64,000 nucleotides of DNA from JAOUJD01 sp963811265 (GTDB lineage Bacteria > Pseudomonadota > Gammaproteobacteria > Burkholderiales > Burkholderiaceae_F): NCBI GenBank assembly GCA_963811265.1, contig CAWEQS010000014.1:9340-73339 (forward strand), read 5' to 3'. The notes beneath the pieces are model-generated. The model made no database searches, was not told where the DNA came from, and saw nothing but the letters and a program-made list of their open reading frames with translations. Positions 30,110-39,883 of this stretch are shown here, one piece after another. Both the position numbers and the translations under genes were made by a program. Position 1 is the first letter of the stretch; each line of letters opens with the position of its first letter.

Positions 30110-33100
30110 CCCTGCTCCTTGCGTTGTGCCGCGTCTGTCTGCGTAGTGCGGTTCCGCAGGTCGGTGATCCAGCGCTTCACCTGCTCGTCGTTGGGCTCGA
30201 GTCGCATGTAGCGATCGTAGAGTTCGAGCGCGCGCGCACCATCCCATAGATACAAGTCATGCAAAATGCCGAGGTTCAGCACGGCCGGGCCATAGCCGGC
30301 GTCGAGCGCGATCGCCCGTTCGTATGACGCCTTCGCTCTCGCGAAGTCGCCGGCGGTCCGGTAGGCAACGCCGAGCTGGTTGGCCAGGTCGGCGCGCTGC
30401 GGACTCAGCTGCACGGCTTTCTCGAGTGCGGCGACGGCCTCGGCGGGCCGGCCCGCCGCACGATCCGCATCGACCGTCCTTTCCGCGCGTTCGACCTTGC
30501 CGTAGCGCGCCGGACGCAACTGCCCGAGCGCGACGATGCTGTCGCGCACCGAACTGTCGTAGATGCCGTTCGCGGTGCGCTTCGCGTTGACCTCGTGCAG
30601 CTCGATCGCCTTCTCCTCGAACGGGAAGGCCTGCTCCTCGAGCATCACGTTGTACTGCTCGAGCTCGTCCTTCTTCAGCCCCTTCGGGCGCTGCGACGTC
30701 ATCAGCGCCTTGCCGAAATCGCGATACAGCTCCGCTGTCTGGTAGGTCGCCGCCGTCGACACTTCGGCGACGCCGACGTCGGCCGCCGCGGCGTAGGCCT
30801 TGAGCGCGATTTCCAGCTTGTCCTTCTTCAGCTTCAGCTGGCGTTTCAGCGGTTCCACCAGCGCGACCTTGCGGTAGTCGTCGGCGAACGGACGAGCGAG
30901 CGCCAGCGTCGCCATGCCGCCGAGGTAGCGAGTGCGGTCCGTGCGTGCGCGGCCCGCGGCGAGGTCGGCTCTCTGCACCTCGCGCATCAGCGCCAGCTCG
31001 CGCGACGGATTGCCGTCTTCGCGTGCGAGCCGTGCGACCCGGTACCGCGCCTCGAGCGAAGCGTCCAGCGGCTCGGGGTACTGGCTGGCGTAGCGCTCGT
31101 AGGCCCGCGCCGCCGGCGCTCGCGCTCCGGCCTTCTCGTACATCTCGGCGGCCTGCCACAGGCCGGCCCGAGCCAGCTGCGGGTCCTTGTTCGTCCCGGC
31201 CAGTCGCTCCAGTTCGACGGCCGCCTGCGCCCAGTTTCCCCTCTCCACATAGGCCACCGCGAGCTTGCCGGTGACCTCGCCCTGCAGCGGATGCTTCGGA
31301 TAGCGGCTGCGAAAGTCTTCCAGCGTTCGCGCCGCGCCGTCCCAGTCCTTCTGCACGAGCATGGCGGCGGCAGCGTCGTACTGCGCGGTCGCCCGCACCG
31401 GCGATTGCGGGGCGACGGCCGCCACGCGCTGGTAGTGCCCGATCGCCTCGGCCAGCTGCCCCTGCGCGCGTGCGGCTTCCCCTTGCTTGTAGACGGCGGC
31501 GGCCAGTCGCTCGGACAGCGCACCGTGCGTGCCGTCCTTCTCCGGCGCCAACGCGAGCGCCTCGCGGTAGGCCCCCTCGGCATCGGCGAACGCGCCCTGC
31601 TCGAACGCCGTGTGCGCGATGACGGTCCACGCGACGCGTCGCTGCGCGGCGGCCGCGGGCGGCTGCAGCGCGACGACCTGGCGCGCGACTTCCGCCGCGC
31701 GCGGCCCGTCGTTCAGCGCGTACAGCTTCTCGGCGGCATCGGTCAGCACCGCCGCACGGCGCGGGTCCTGGGGAAACGTCGTCGCGAAGCGCAGGGCGCT
31801 GTCGACCGTCGCGATCCGGACCTGCTGCACGTCTGCCGCCGGAAGCTGTCTTTCGCGCTGGGCGTAGGCGAGCAGCGCGGCATAGCCGGCGTCGGCGCTC
31901 TTCGAGTGAGGCGGATAGGCGTACGCCGACTTCTCGTACTGGGCCGCCGCCTCGGCGTGGCGGCCGTCCTCGTACAGCAACTCGGCGAGCAGGAAGCTGT
32001 TCTGCGCCGCCTGCGGCTCCTGCGGAAACGAGGTCAGGTAGCTTCGGTACCAGCGAGCCGCCTCCTGGTAGTCCTCGCTCTTCTTCGACTTCTGGGCCGT
32101 CGCGTGGTGGTAGCGGGCGAGCTCCTCCAGGTGCGTCTTCACCAGCGGCTCGGCGCTGCGCGTCCAGCCCTCGGGGTTGTTGCGCTGATAGTCGCTGCCG
32201 ACGCCGTAGTGCGTCACGTACTGCTTCTTGGCATCGAGCGCGAGCGTGGCGAATCCGTTCGACGCATAGATGTCGATGACCCGCGCCTGCAGCACCGGCG
32301 CTTGCGGGTGCGACGGCGACCGCTGCGCAAAGGCGCTGAACGTGTCCGCTGCGTCCTTGACTCGATCCTGCTTGATGTAGAGCTCGCCGAGCTGCTGGTA
32401 CACGCGGAACTCGTACTCGCGGCGCACCGCCGAGTCGATGTACGGCGGGATCGACGCGTAGCCCTGCAGGTTGGCCAGCGAAATGCTCGTCACGCGGAAC
32501 GTGTCTTCGGCGAGTTCGCGGTCGGCGCGCGTCAGCCCCGGCAGCTTCGCGAGCTCGCTCTCGTTGCCGCGGCCGGCCAGCTTCAGGTCCAGAACGCGGA
32601 AGAAGGACTGCAGCGACTCTCGAGCCGTCCCTGCTTGAAGAGCGACCACCCGTGCATGTACAGCGAACGCTCGTGGAATGGCGAGCCGCGAGCGCCCTGC
32701 ATCGTCACCGCGTAGGCTTCCTGCGCCCTGGGATAGTCGCGCAGCGCGAACAGCAGCTCGCCGCGACGGAACTGCGCCTCGTCCCGGTACGCCGTCCGGG
32801 GATACTGCTGCACCAGCTGGTCGAGCGTCTTCAGCGCCGTCTCCAGGTCCCCGCCCAGCTCGTACGCGCGGGCCAGCTGGTAGTGCACGCGGTCGTTGCC
32901 CGGATCGTTCGGATAGGCCTTCAGGAAGGCCAGGTACTGCTTGATCGCCGCCTGGTAGTCGGCGGCGGTCCCGGCGGCCTCTCCGGTGGCCATGCGCGAG
33001 TCGACGGCGTCCATCTCGAGATCGCCCAGGCGGCGCAGCGCCTCCTGGCGATGCGGCTCGCGCGGCGAGGCCGCGAGGAAGTCGCGGTACGCGCGGGCTG

Positions 33101-33272
33101 CCTCCTGCTCGTCGACCTTGATGCCGGCATCGGTTGCCGGGGTGAATTCGCGCGCGGCAAGCGACTTCAGCGTCGGCGGCTCGGGGTCGGTTTTGCGGAA
33201 CGGGCTCGCACACGCCGCCAGCAGGGCGGTCGCGAGTGCGGCGGCGCCGAGCAGCCTAGCGTGCGGGTGCAC
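30106..33272 (-). CDS. TPR-repeat lipoprotein, GltE/AglT-like (one frameshift)
   Basis: Corrected length about 1055 residues. GTG 33272 starts a lipoprotein signal with lipobox LLAAC (Cys21). Many TPR-like helical pairs run along the chain, for example YLAFLKAYPNDPGNDRVHYQ, YKQGEAARAQGQLAEAIGHY and QLGVAYRTAGDFARAKASYE, suggesting an outer-membrane-attached scaffold. The frame breaks near 32615-32620: the N-terminal frame ends SLFKQGRLE, and the next resumes ESLQSFFRVLDLKLAG; one base appears missing. The start overlaps the upstream TPR gene by 17 bases. Resemblance to the gliding TPR lipoprotein rests on size, order and partners. Confidence 0.78.
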
Positions 33273-35256
33273 GGCCGCCCTCCTTCGTCGACGCCGCACG
33301 GTCATAGATCTGCGCCACGGCGAAGCGCGCCTGGGTGCCGTAGACGGCGAGCCGTTCCTTCTGCCGCAGCAGTTCCGCCACCGCCAGCTCCTGCACGGCG
33401 ACGCGCTGTTGCTGCGCCAGGGCGTCGACGCGGGGGGCCATCGCGTCAACGCGGGCGGCCAGCGCGTCGAGGCGGCGTGCGAAGTCGTCGAGACGCGCCG
33501 GCTCGTTGCGCTGTGCCCGGCCCAGCGCGGCATCGCGCTCCTTCGCCAACGCGACCTGCCGCTGCAGTTCCTGCAGGTTCTTCCTGGCGCTCCACAGGCG
33601 CCCGGAGAACTGCTCGTTCTGCTGCCACAGCAAGGCGCCTGACACGCGCCGGTAGCGCTCGCGCGCCTCATCGAGTCCAGGCTCGCCCGCGGCGCCTCCG
33701 AGCGCCTCGCGCACGCGACCGAGCCGCGCCTGCAACTCGCGCTCGCGCGCCGTGGCGAGCGCCGCGACATCGACGTCGCGCTCGACGCGCTCGAGCTCGG
33801 CCGCCAGCGCCGCCTGGGACCGGCCGCGGTCCGCCGCGCCCAGCGCGAGTTCCCTCGCGCGCACCTGCGGCAGGCGCTCCGCGTAGGCCGCACGTCGGTT
33901 GTCGAGCATGTCGCGCAGCACCCCGAGCGTGTCCTGCCACTGCCGCAGGTTGTGCCCCAGGAAGAGCAGGTCACGATAGTTCTTGAACGCCTCCTGGAAC
34001 TCGTGCGTCGCCAGCAACGGCGCGAGGTGACCGCCATGCGGCACGTCGTGCGCATCGGGCAGGTCCGCGATGCTCCAGAACCAGCCCATTTCCTCGCCCG
34101 GGTTGCGGGCGACCAGGCCGTCGAGCAACCTGCCCTCGCGGATCGCCGCCACCGAGCGGTCAAGGTTCGCGCCTTCGCGATCGAAGGCGCCGATCGCCGT
34201 CTGATACAGCGCGAGCGCCTGCGCGTCGGCGCCGAGTTCGGCGAGGGCGTAGGGCACCGCGAGCCGGGCCTCGAGCACGGCGGCGTCCGCTTCCTCGCGG
34301 CCAACCAGTTCGTTCCAGGGCACCAGCGCGGCCTTCATGTTTCCCTGCGCCGCCGCGGCCCAGCCGAAACCGAGGAGTGCCTTGTTCGACTGCATGCCAG
34401 ACAGGCGCACGCGCTCGAGATACCCGCGCGCGGCGTCACCGCGGCCGTCACGCAGGGCGGCGAAGCCGAGCGCCAGGTTGGCCTTGTCGCGCAGGTTCCG
34501 GTACTCCTCGCTCGTCGCCGGCAGCTTGCCCACGGCGTCGAGCAGTGCGGTGCCGGCCGCCGGATCGCCGCCGCGAATCAGCGCAATGCCCAGGTTGTAT
34601 CGAACGTAACTGCTCGCGCCGGGGCTCTTCGCGAGGGTGTCGAGCGTCCTGATCGCCTCCGCATGCCGGCCGCGCGCCATCTGCACGTTGGCCTGCAGCA
34701 GGACGCGGTCTTCCTCGAGCTCGCCAGGGAGGCGCTGCTCGATGCGGCCGAGGGCATCCTCCGCCTCGACCAGCAGTCCGCGCTGGTAGCGGATCTTCGC
34801 GAGGTAGAACCAGGCGCGATCGCGCACCGCTGGCGTTGCACCGCGCTCGATCAGCCGCGCGAACACGTCGCCCGCCTCGCGATGCAGCCCGTACGACAGG
34901 AACAGTCCTCCGCGCAGGACCTCCGCCTCGTCGTCGTGCGGCGCCACACGGGCGAAGTGCTGCGACACCATCAGGCCGGTGACCGCAGTGAAGTAGCGGC
35001 CCTGGAAGAAGTGGAACAGGCCGTCGCCGTAATGGGGCGACTGCACGCCGGTGGGCGCCGGCGGCTTGCCATCACCGCCCCACGGCCACCAGCCGGCCCG
35101 GTTCGACCAGTCGCTCCAGTTCGACGCGGCCGGCGTCGGCGCGGCACTGGACCCGGCCACGCCTTGCGCCGACGCCACCGTGGCGACGCACGCGACGACG
35201 GCCGCGAGAGCATCGCGCCAGATCCGGCCTTCCGCCTGTCGTTCCGCGCGAATCAC
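33256..35256 (-). CDS. Periplasmic TPR protein with C-terminal coiled coil
   Basis: About 666 residues from GTG 35256 (GTG 35265 also possible). Signal peptide AVVACVATVASAQ, then a Trp-rich stretch NWSDWSNRAGWWPWGG, and TPR-like helices from GDGLFHFFQGRYFTAVTGLM to LALGFAALRDGRGDAARGYL. The C-terminal third is strongly helical with heptads such as RLDALAARVDAMAPRVDALA, indicating a coiled coil. It lies 16 bases after the gene upstream and overlaps the TPR lipoprotein. It may form the periplasmic shaft linking inner- and outer-membrane parts. Function inferred from context. Confidence 0.75.
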   Translation of the reverse strand: MIRAERQAEGRIWRDALAAVVACVATVASAQGVAGSSAAPTPAASNWSDWSNRAGWWPWGGDGKPPAPTGVQSPHYGDGLFHFFQGRYFTAVTGLMVSQHFARVAPHDDEAEVLRGGLFLSYGLHREAGDVFARLIERGATPAVRDRAWFYLAKIRYQRGLLVEAEDALGRIEQRLPGELEEDRVLLQANVQMARGRHAEAIRTLDTLAKSPGASSYVRYNLGIALIRGGDPAAGTALLDAVGKLPATSEEYRNLRDKANLALGFAALRDGRGDAARGYLERVRLSGMQSNKALLGFGWAAAAQGNMKAALVPWNELVGREEADAAVLEARLAVPYALAELGADAQALALYQTAIGAFDREGANLDRSVAAIREGRLLDGLVARNPGEEMGWFWSIADLPDAHDVPHGGHLAPLLATHEFQEAFKNYRDLLFLGHNLRQWQDTLGVLRDMLDNRRAAYAERLPQVRARELALGAADRGRSQAALAAELERVERDVDVAALATARERELQARLGRVREALGGAAGEPGLDEARERYRRVSGALLWQQNEQFSGRLWSARKNLQELQRQVALAKERDAALGRAQRNEPARLDDFARRLDALAARVDAMAPRVDALAQQQRVAVQELAVAELLRQKERLAVYGTQARFAVAQIYDRAASTKEGGRAPAR

Positions 35257-35272
35257 TCGAACCACCCGGCTG

Positions 35273-35854
35273 TCACTGCCAGACCTTGACCTCGAACTCC
35301 GGCTGCAGCTTGCCGGCGGAGTCCCTGATCTGCAGTTCGACGTACTTCGGCTCGGTGCCCTTCTCGATCTTGAGCGTCGCCCCGCGCTTGTAGTCGCGGT
35401 CGTGCGGGCCCTTGCCGGTGAAGAACGCGACGAGCTCGTGCGTGCCGGCGCGCAGGTTGCCGACATAGAGGCGCTGCACGCCGCCGCGGTGCAACGCCTG
35501 CACCTCCGACGGCGTGTACAGGTAGGCGGCGACGTCCTTGCCGTCGAGCTTCACGCGGACGGAGTCGAGCGAGAAGAGCTTGCCGACGTCCATCGAGACG
35601 AAGATGGCGACCTGCGTGCCGGCCGGGAACAGCAGTTCCTCCTCCAGCACCAGGAGGTCGCGGTTGAGCCGGATCACGTCGGACTTCGCTTCCTGGATGC
35701 GATCGTCGAGGCTGGTCGCACCGCTTGCTGGAGGCGCAGCCGCGGGCACGGCAGGACTCGCAGACGCAGGCGTCGGCTGGGCCCACGCGCCCGGCGCGAG
35801 CGTCGCGAGCGACAGCAAGCCTGCGTACAGCAGGCGGAGGCATCGGTTCGGCAT
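35273..35854 (-). CDS. Small secreted protein of unknown function in the envelope operon
   Basis: 193 residues. Signal peptide MPNRCLRLLYAGLLSLATLA to AWAQ, then a Pro/Ala linker, a helical stretch SLDDRIQEAKSDVIRLNRDL and a beta-rich domain (TQVAIFVSMDVGKLFSLDSV, LYVGNLRAGTHELVAFFTGK) that looks PEGA-like or immunoglobulin-like, with no cysteine after the signal. ATG 35854 lies 15 bases after the DUF3570 stop. An SGATS motif in the linker lacks the Asp needed for ApbE flavinylation. A structural periplasmic role in the complex is likely. Confidence 0.72.
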   Translation of the reverse strand: MPNRCLRLLYAGLLSLATLAPGAWAQPTPASASPAVPAAAPPASGATSLDDRIQEAKSDVIRLNRDLLVLEEELLFPAGTQVAIFVSMDVGKLFSLDSVRVKLDGKDVAAYLYTPSEVQALHRGGVQRLYVGNLRAGTHELVAFFTGKGPHDRDYKRGATLKIEKGTEPKYVELQIRDSAGKLQPEFEVKVWQ

Positions 35855-35869
35855 GCGGCGGTCCTTTGC

Positions 35870-37051
35870 TCAGAAGTCTGCGGACACGAAGACCTGCGCC
35901 ACCGTCGCGTTGAACGAGTACGGGCGGCCCGTGCGCAGGTCCGTGAAGTTGCTGAAGTCGGTTTTTCCGTACTCGAGGGCGCCGCTCAGGCGCACCTCGT
36001 ACCGCCCCGGCGCGCGCAACCAGGTCCAGGTCGCCTTCGTGCCGATCGCCGTGCTGTCGAACTTGCCCAACTGCCGGTTCCGGCTGACGTACAGCGTCTC
36101 GGCGGTCGCGTTGTCCGAGTAGAACAGCGCGCTGGCGGTCTGCCGGTAGGCGCGCGCATAGGCGTCGACCAGCCAGGCTTCGCCGAAGCGGCGCGACAGG
36201 CCGAGGTCGAACGTGTGCGCGGCAATGTCCCAGTTGTCCCAGAAGTAGCGGTACGCGCCACGCACCGACATCCCGGGAGCGACCTCGCCGATCACGCGGA
36301 ACCGCAGCGCGCGGCTGCTGCGCGTCGACGGCACCCGCTCCGGCACGGCGGCGCCGAACACCAGCGCCACGCGGTACGGGTTGCCGAGGTACCCGTCGTC
36401 CGACACCACTTCGAAGTTCGCAGTCGCCAGCCAGCGCGGCGTCAGGATCTGCGTCAGCCCGAGCCGGTAGCGCCAGTGCTTCGCGCTGTCGAAGAATCCC
36501 TCGCCCTTCCGTCCGACCTCGTCCGAACCGTAGGTGAAGCCGAGGCTCACCGCGGTCATTGCCGCGAAGACTTCCTGCGTGACGTCGATGTTGTAGGTGT
36601 CGGCGATGTAGTCCGGCTCCTTGCTTCGAGCGGCGCTCAGGGTGATCAGCGCGTCGCGCACCGCGTAGTCGGCGACGACGCCGAACTCGTTGCGCGTCTC
36701 GCGGTAGGGCGAGGCCGTGGTGACGACGTCGACCGAGGCGTTGCTGACGATGTCGGCGTAGTAGACCGCCGACAGCGAGACCTTGCCGAGCAGGCTCTTG
36801 CGAACCAGCACGGCCGGGCCGGAGGCCCTCACGCCGCCGCCGTCGTACAGGTGATACATCAGCTCGGCGCGGTCCTCGGGCAGGTCGGTCGCCTGCGCCT
36901 GGCCCGCGGCCAGCAGCCCGCCAAGCGCACCGAGGACGCGCGCCATCGCCGCGAACGGCAGCGCGCGGGCTCCATCACGGCGCTCGCCAAGGGCGCGCAT
37001 CGCGCGCTGCACCTTCCACACGGCGCGCCGCAGGCGTTCAATTGCAGCCAC
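35870..37051 (-). CDS. DUF3570 outer-membrane barrel protein
   Basis: About 393 residues from GTG 37051, chosen because it overlaps the DUF4266 stop; the frame is open further upstream without support. A signal-like stretch LPFAAMARVLGALGGLLAAG precedes the mature ATDLPEDRAELMYHLYDGGG. The rest alternates in amphipathic beta strands (VSLSAVYYADIVSNASVDVV, FRVIGEVAPGMSVRGAYRYF) and ends in VFVSADF, the C-terminal Phe that directs barrel assembly. DUF3570 genes commonly travel with DUF4266, TlpA and ApbE genes, as here. Confidence 0.85.
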   Translation of the reverse strand: MAAIERLRRAVWKVQRAMRALGERRDGARALPFAAMARVLGALGGLLAAGQAQATDLPEDRAELMYHLYDGGGVRASGPAVLVRKSLLGKVSLSAVYYADIVSNASVDVVTTASPYRETRNEFGVVADYAVRDALITLSAARSKEPDYIADTYNIDVTQEVFAAMTAVSLGFTYGSDEVGRKGEGFFDSAKHWRYRLGLTQILTPRWLATANFEVVSDDGYLGNPYRVALVFGAAVPERVPSTRSSRALRFRVIGEVAPGMSVRGAYRYFWDNWDIAAHTFDLGLSRRFGEAWLVDAYARAYRQTASALFYSDNATAETLYVSRNRQLGKFDSTAIGTKATWTWLRAPGRYEVRLSGALEYGKTDFSNFTDLRTGRPYSFNATVAQVFVSADF

Positions 37052-37292
37052 AGCCGCCTCCCTGCACGCCGGTGGCGCCGCGCGCGCCCTCGCGCACTTC
37101 GCGCACGTGCTCCAGATGCTTGGCCGACAGCGCATCGCGCTGGAGCGTCATCACCGGATCGGCCAGCCGCTCCCGCTCGTAGGGCTTCACCCACGGCTCC
37201 GGCATCGCGCAGCCGCCGAGCGCCGCGGTCACGGCGAGGCCGGCGAGCGCGCCGCGCAGGGACAGCCAGGAAGAGCGAGAGTGGCGTCTCAT
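37038..37292 (-). CDS. DUF4266 small lipoprotein
   Basis: 84 residues. Lipoprotein signal with Cys28 in AALGGC, followed by the family core MPEPWVKPYERERLADPVMT and a Cys/Gly tail ending GGGCGCN. ATG 37292 overlaps the TlpA stop (ATGA), and the stop lies inside the start region of the DUF3570 gene, so all three are translationally linked. DUF4266 proteins have no proven function; the conserved tail cysteines and the TlpA neighbour hint at thiol or metal chemistry at the outer membrane. Confidence 0.85.
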   Translation of the reverse strand: MRRHSRSSWLSLRGALAGLAVTAALGGCAMPEPWVKPYERERLADPVMTLQRDALSAKHLEHVREVREGARGATGVQGGGCGCN

Positions 37293-37789
37293 TCGCGCAG
37301 CAGATCCCGGATCTGCCTGTCGTAGGTTTCCGCGTAGCCGTCGCGATAGCCGCGATGCACATGACGCACGCGGCCATCCCGATCGACCAGCACGGTCGAC
37401 GGCATCGCGCTGAGGTCGTACGTGCGGCTCACCTGCTTGCCGGTGTCCAGCAGCACCGGGAAGCGCATGCCGAGCTGCTGCGCCAGGCGGGCGGCCTTCG
37501 CCGGATCCTCGTCGATGTTGACCGCCAGCACCGTGAAGCCGGAGGCGCGGTACTTCTCGTACAGGCGCGCGAGGTGCGGCATCTCCTCGCGGCACGGACC
37601 GCACCAGCTCGCCCAGAAGTTGATCATCACCACGCGGCCGCGCTGCTCCTGCAGCCGCACGTTCTCGCCGCCGAGGCTCGGCAGCGTGAAGTCCGGCGCG
37701 CCGGCCGCCGCCGTGACGGCGGCGCTCGCGCCGAACGCGGGCAGCGCCGCCAGCAGCGCCGTGGATAGAAGTCGTGCGATCGTCGTCAT
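37289..37789 (-). CDS. TlpA-family periplasmic thiol-disulfide protein
   Basis: 166 residues. Signal peptide (LLSTALLAALPAFGASA), thioredoxin fold with the redox motif WCGPC (Cys63, Cys66) in INFWASWCGPC, cis-Pro in SAMPSTVLVD, and the peroxiredoxin-like insert FTVLAVNIDEDPAKAARL of TlpA/ResA. It probably keeps cysteines reduced, either the CxxCH sites of the cytochromes encoded in this operon or the DUF4266 tail. Nine bases after the barrel gene upstream; overlaps DUF4266. Confidence 0.9.
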   Translation of the reverse strand: MTTIARLLSTALLAALPAFGASAAVTAAAGAPDFTLPSLGGENVRLQEQRGRVVMINFWASWCGPCREEMPHLARLYEKYRASGFTVLAVNIDEDPAKAARLAQQLGMRFPVLLDTGKQVSRTYDLSAMPSTVLVDRDGRVRHVHRGYRDGYAETYDRQIRDLLRE

Positions 37790-37797
37790 GGCCAGGG

Positions 37798-38463
37798 TCA
37801 GAAGAAGAAAGTCGCGCCGGCCGTCAGTTCGAGGTTCGACGTGCTCTTGCGCTCGCCGAGCAGGTCCAGCGAGTACATGTGGTCGCGGAAGTCGACCTGG
37901 ATCGCCGCCCAGTCCTTCACGAACACGCGCAGGCCGAGGCCGAAATTGACGGTCTGCTTGGTCTGCTCGAGGAACCTGGTGCTTCCGACTCCGGCGATCA
38001 GGTAAAGCGCCGAGGCCTTCGCGTACTTGCTGCCGAAGAAGACCTCGCCGGGCAGGATGTTGTAGCCGACGGAGAGGTTGTAGTAGTCGAGTTTCTCCTC
38101 CGGCGTCGGGAAGATGCCGCCCGGCAGGATCTTCCGGAAGTTGTCGTCGCTGACCTTGGTGGTGCCGTACAGCCCTTCGACAAAGAAGTCCTCGGTGATG
38201 TGATAGCCGAGGCGCGCGCCGTAGACGAGGCTCGCGCCGAAGTTCTCGCTGGAGTACGTGCCGACGAACGCGCCGACGATGAAGTCGTTGTTCGGGATCT
38301 TCGGCACGCGCACGTCGCGCCGCGGCACTGCCGGCTGGATCACCTGTTCGTTCGGCGGCGGGTTCGCCGTGGTTGCCGACGGCGGCGCGGTCTGCGCCAG
38401 CACGGGCGCGGCGGGCGCCAGCGCGGCGGCAGCGAGGGAAGCAGCAATCAGGAGGTTTCGCAT
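37798..38463 (-). CDS. Outer-membrane beta-barrel protein
   Basis: 221 residues. Signal peptide MRNLLIAASLAAAALAPAAP to VLAQ, a Pro-rich linker (SATTANPPPNEQVIQPAVP), then beta strands FIVGAFVGTYSSENFGASLV and SASLYLIAGV-like strands ending in ELTAGATFFF, with the C-terminal Phe of outer-membrane proteins. Size fits an eight-stranded barrel. It resembles the barrels found beside AgmX/TPR genes in Glt-like clusters, and the product of the neighbouring gene ends in a similar AGIAFFF, so the two may be related or pair together. Confidence 0.83.
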   Translation of the reverse strand: MRNLLIAASLAAAALAPAAPVLAQTAPPSATTANPPPNEQVIQPAVPRRDVRVPKIPNNDFIVGAFVGTYSSENFGASLVYGARLGYHITEDFFVEGLYGTTKVSDDNFRKILPGGIFPTPEEKLDYYNLSVGYNILPGEVFFGSKYAKASALYLIAGVGSTRFLEQTKQTVNFGLGLRVFVKDWAAIQVDFRDHMYSLDLLGERKSTSNLELTAGATFFF

Positions 38464-38476
38464 GTGTCGTCGACGC

Positions 38477-39255
38477 TCAGAAGAAGAAGGCGATGCCGGC
38501 CGTCACGGCCTTGTACTCGGCGCTGTCGATGTCCGAGACGAAGGCCGTGTAGATCGAGTAGTCGAGCCGGGCGACGAAACGCTCGGCGATGTGGTAGCGC
38601 AGGCCGATCGCCGCGTTGGCGAGGTTGGCCTTGGTGATGTAGGCGCCGACCAGGCTGGCGTTCGGGATGTTCTTGAACTTGCCGAGCCCGATTCCGAAGA
38701 ACGGCGACAGGCGGCGATCCGACCACGGCTCCACGTTGACGTTCACGTGCCAGAACTCGGTGCCGGAGAAGACGCCCTGCACCTGGCCGATCGTGCCCTC
38801 GACGCTCAGCGCGTCCGCGAACCGGTAGGCGCTCCAGACCTTCAGCATCGGCTCGCCCTTGAACTGGCCCCACGCGCCGCCGAGTTCGAGCTTGCGCTGC
38901 AGGTAGTCGTCGAGCAGCACGTCGCGGAATGCCTTGGTCGTGCCGGCCTCGGTGAGCGTCGTTTCGAGCTGCGCGCGGTGGACCCAGCCTTCGGCTCCGT
39001 TGGCGGCGCGCACCTTGAACCAGTCGGTGTGGCGCAGCACGATCTCGATCCACTCCTCGCGTGCCGGCGACGAAGAAGACCGGATAGCCGCGTCCCGGGC
39101 CGGTGCGCAGTTCGATGTACGGATCGGTGACCTGCGACTTTCTCGGCCGCCGCCGAGGGCGCGGCGGCGCCGGCCAGCGCGAGAACGAGGACGGCAAGGG
39201 CCGCCGCTCGCGCCAGAGTCCCGTGCCACCGGCTGCATGCATCGACGTCCATCAT
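38477..39255 (-). CDS. Outer-membrane barrel with N-terminal SH3-like region (two frameshifts)
   Basis: Corrected length about 258 residues. ATG 39255 overlaps the upstream stop (ATGA). A signal peptide (ALAVLVLALAGAAAPSAAA) is followed, after one shift near 39133-39138, by SQVTDPYIELRTGPGRGYPV, a bacterial SH3-like strand. After a second shift near 39059-39064 it continues EEWIEIVLRHTDWFKVRAAN and then barrel strands to AGIAFFF. Both shifts are single extra bases. SH3 regions bind peptidoglycan or peptides, so this may tether the barrel to the wall or TPR partners. Confidence 0.75.
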
Positions 39256-39883
39256 TGCGTGTTGCACGCGCCGGTGTCCGGGTCGGCGGGCGTGAACATG
39301 CTGTTGGCCGCAGAACTGAACTCGTCCTGGCCCTGCGGCATCGGGCGACTGATCCAGTAGCGGATCAACTTCACGTTCGGATCGCTCTCGCTCAGGAAGA
39401 TCTGGCCGCCGCCGTGCAGGACGTTGAGCGTCAGCGGCTTCGTCAGCAGCCGGCTCGACAGCGGCGCGCCGAACACGACCTCGCCCTGGGCCGAGTAGAA
39501 GTTCCTGTACATGTCGGTCGTGCGGATGACGTCCGGCGTGTTGGCCGGGTTCGCCGTGTCGACGCGCTGGGCGCTGCCGATCAGCCGCAGCGCGCCGCCG
39601 GTGCCGGTGGCGTTGTCGTGGCACCCCGCGGCCGCGCACGTGTTGATCGAGATCGCGCCGTTCTGGTTGATCTGCAACGGCGCGACGAAGACCGGCTGGA
39701 TGCACTTCTGGAAGTACATGAAGGACAGCTTCTGTCCGCCCGCCGTGGCGGGGTTGCGCACCGTCGGCGGGTTGTCGAGCGCGTTGCCGTCGCCACCGCA
39801 GCCGGCGAGGACGCAGGCCGCCAGTGCCGCGAGCGCGGCGATCCGCCGCGCTGCGCGATTGCACCCGATGCGGCGAGCTTCAC
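39252..39883 (-). CDS. Cytochrome c-like lipoprotein with CX4CH motif (one frameshift)
   Basis: Corrected length about 210 residues. GTG 39883 overlaps the upstream stop (GTGA) and reads MKLAASGAIAQR; after a shift near 39853-39858 (one base apparently missing) the signal continues RIAALAALAACVLAGC, a clean lipobox. The mature part has FQKCIQPVFVAPLQI and then a CX4CH site, CAAAGCHDNATG, instead of the common CX2CH; haem attachment is therefore plausible but not assured. C-terminal IFLSESDPNVKLIRYWISRP resembles the end of cytochrome domains in c-type lipoproteins. Probably an electron-transfer partner of the three-haem lipoprotein encoded just upstream. Confidence 0.72.

Noticed and set aside
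35273..35854. SGATS as an ApbE flavinylation site
   Set aside because: The motif needs Asp three residues before Ser/Thr; here the residues are Pro-Pro-Ala in a disordered linker.
26949..38463. True gliding motility
   Set aside because: Parts resemble Glt/Agl proteins, but no MglA-type GTPase or other gliding-specific genes are in view, and related sets occur in non-gliders.
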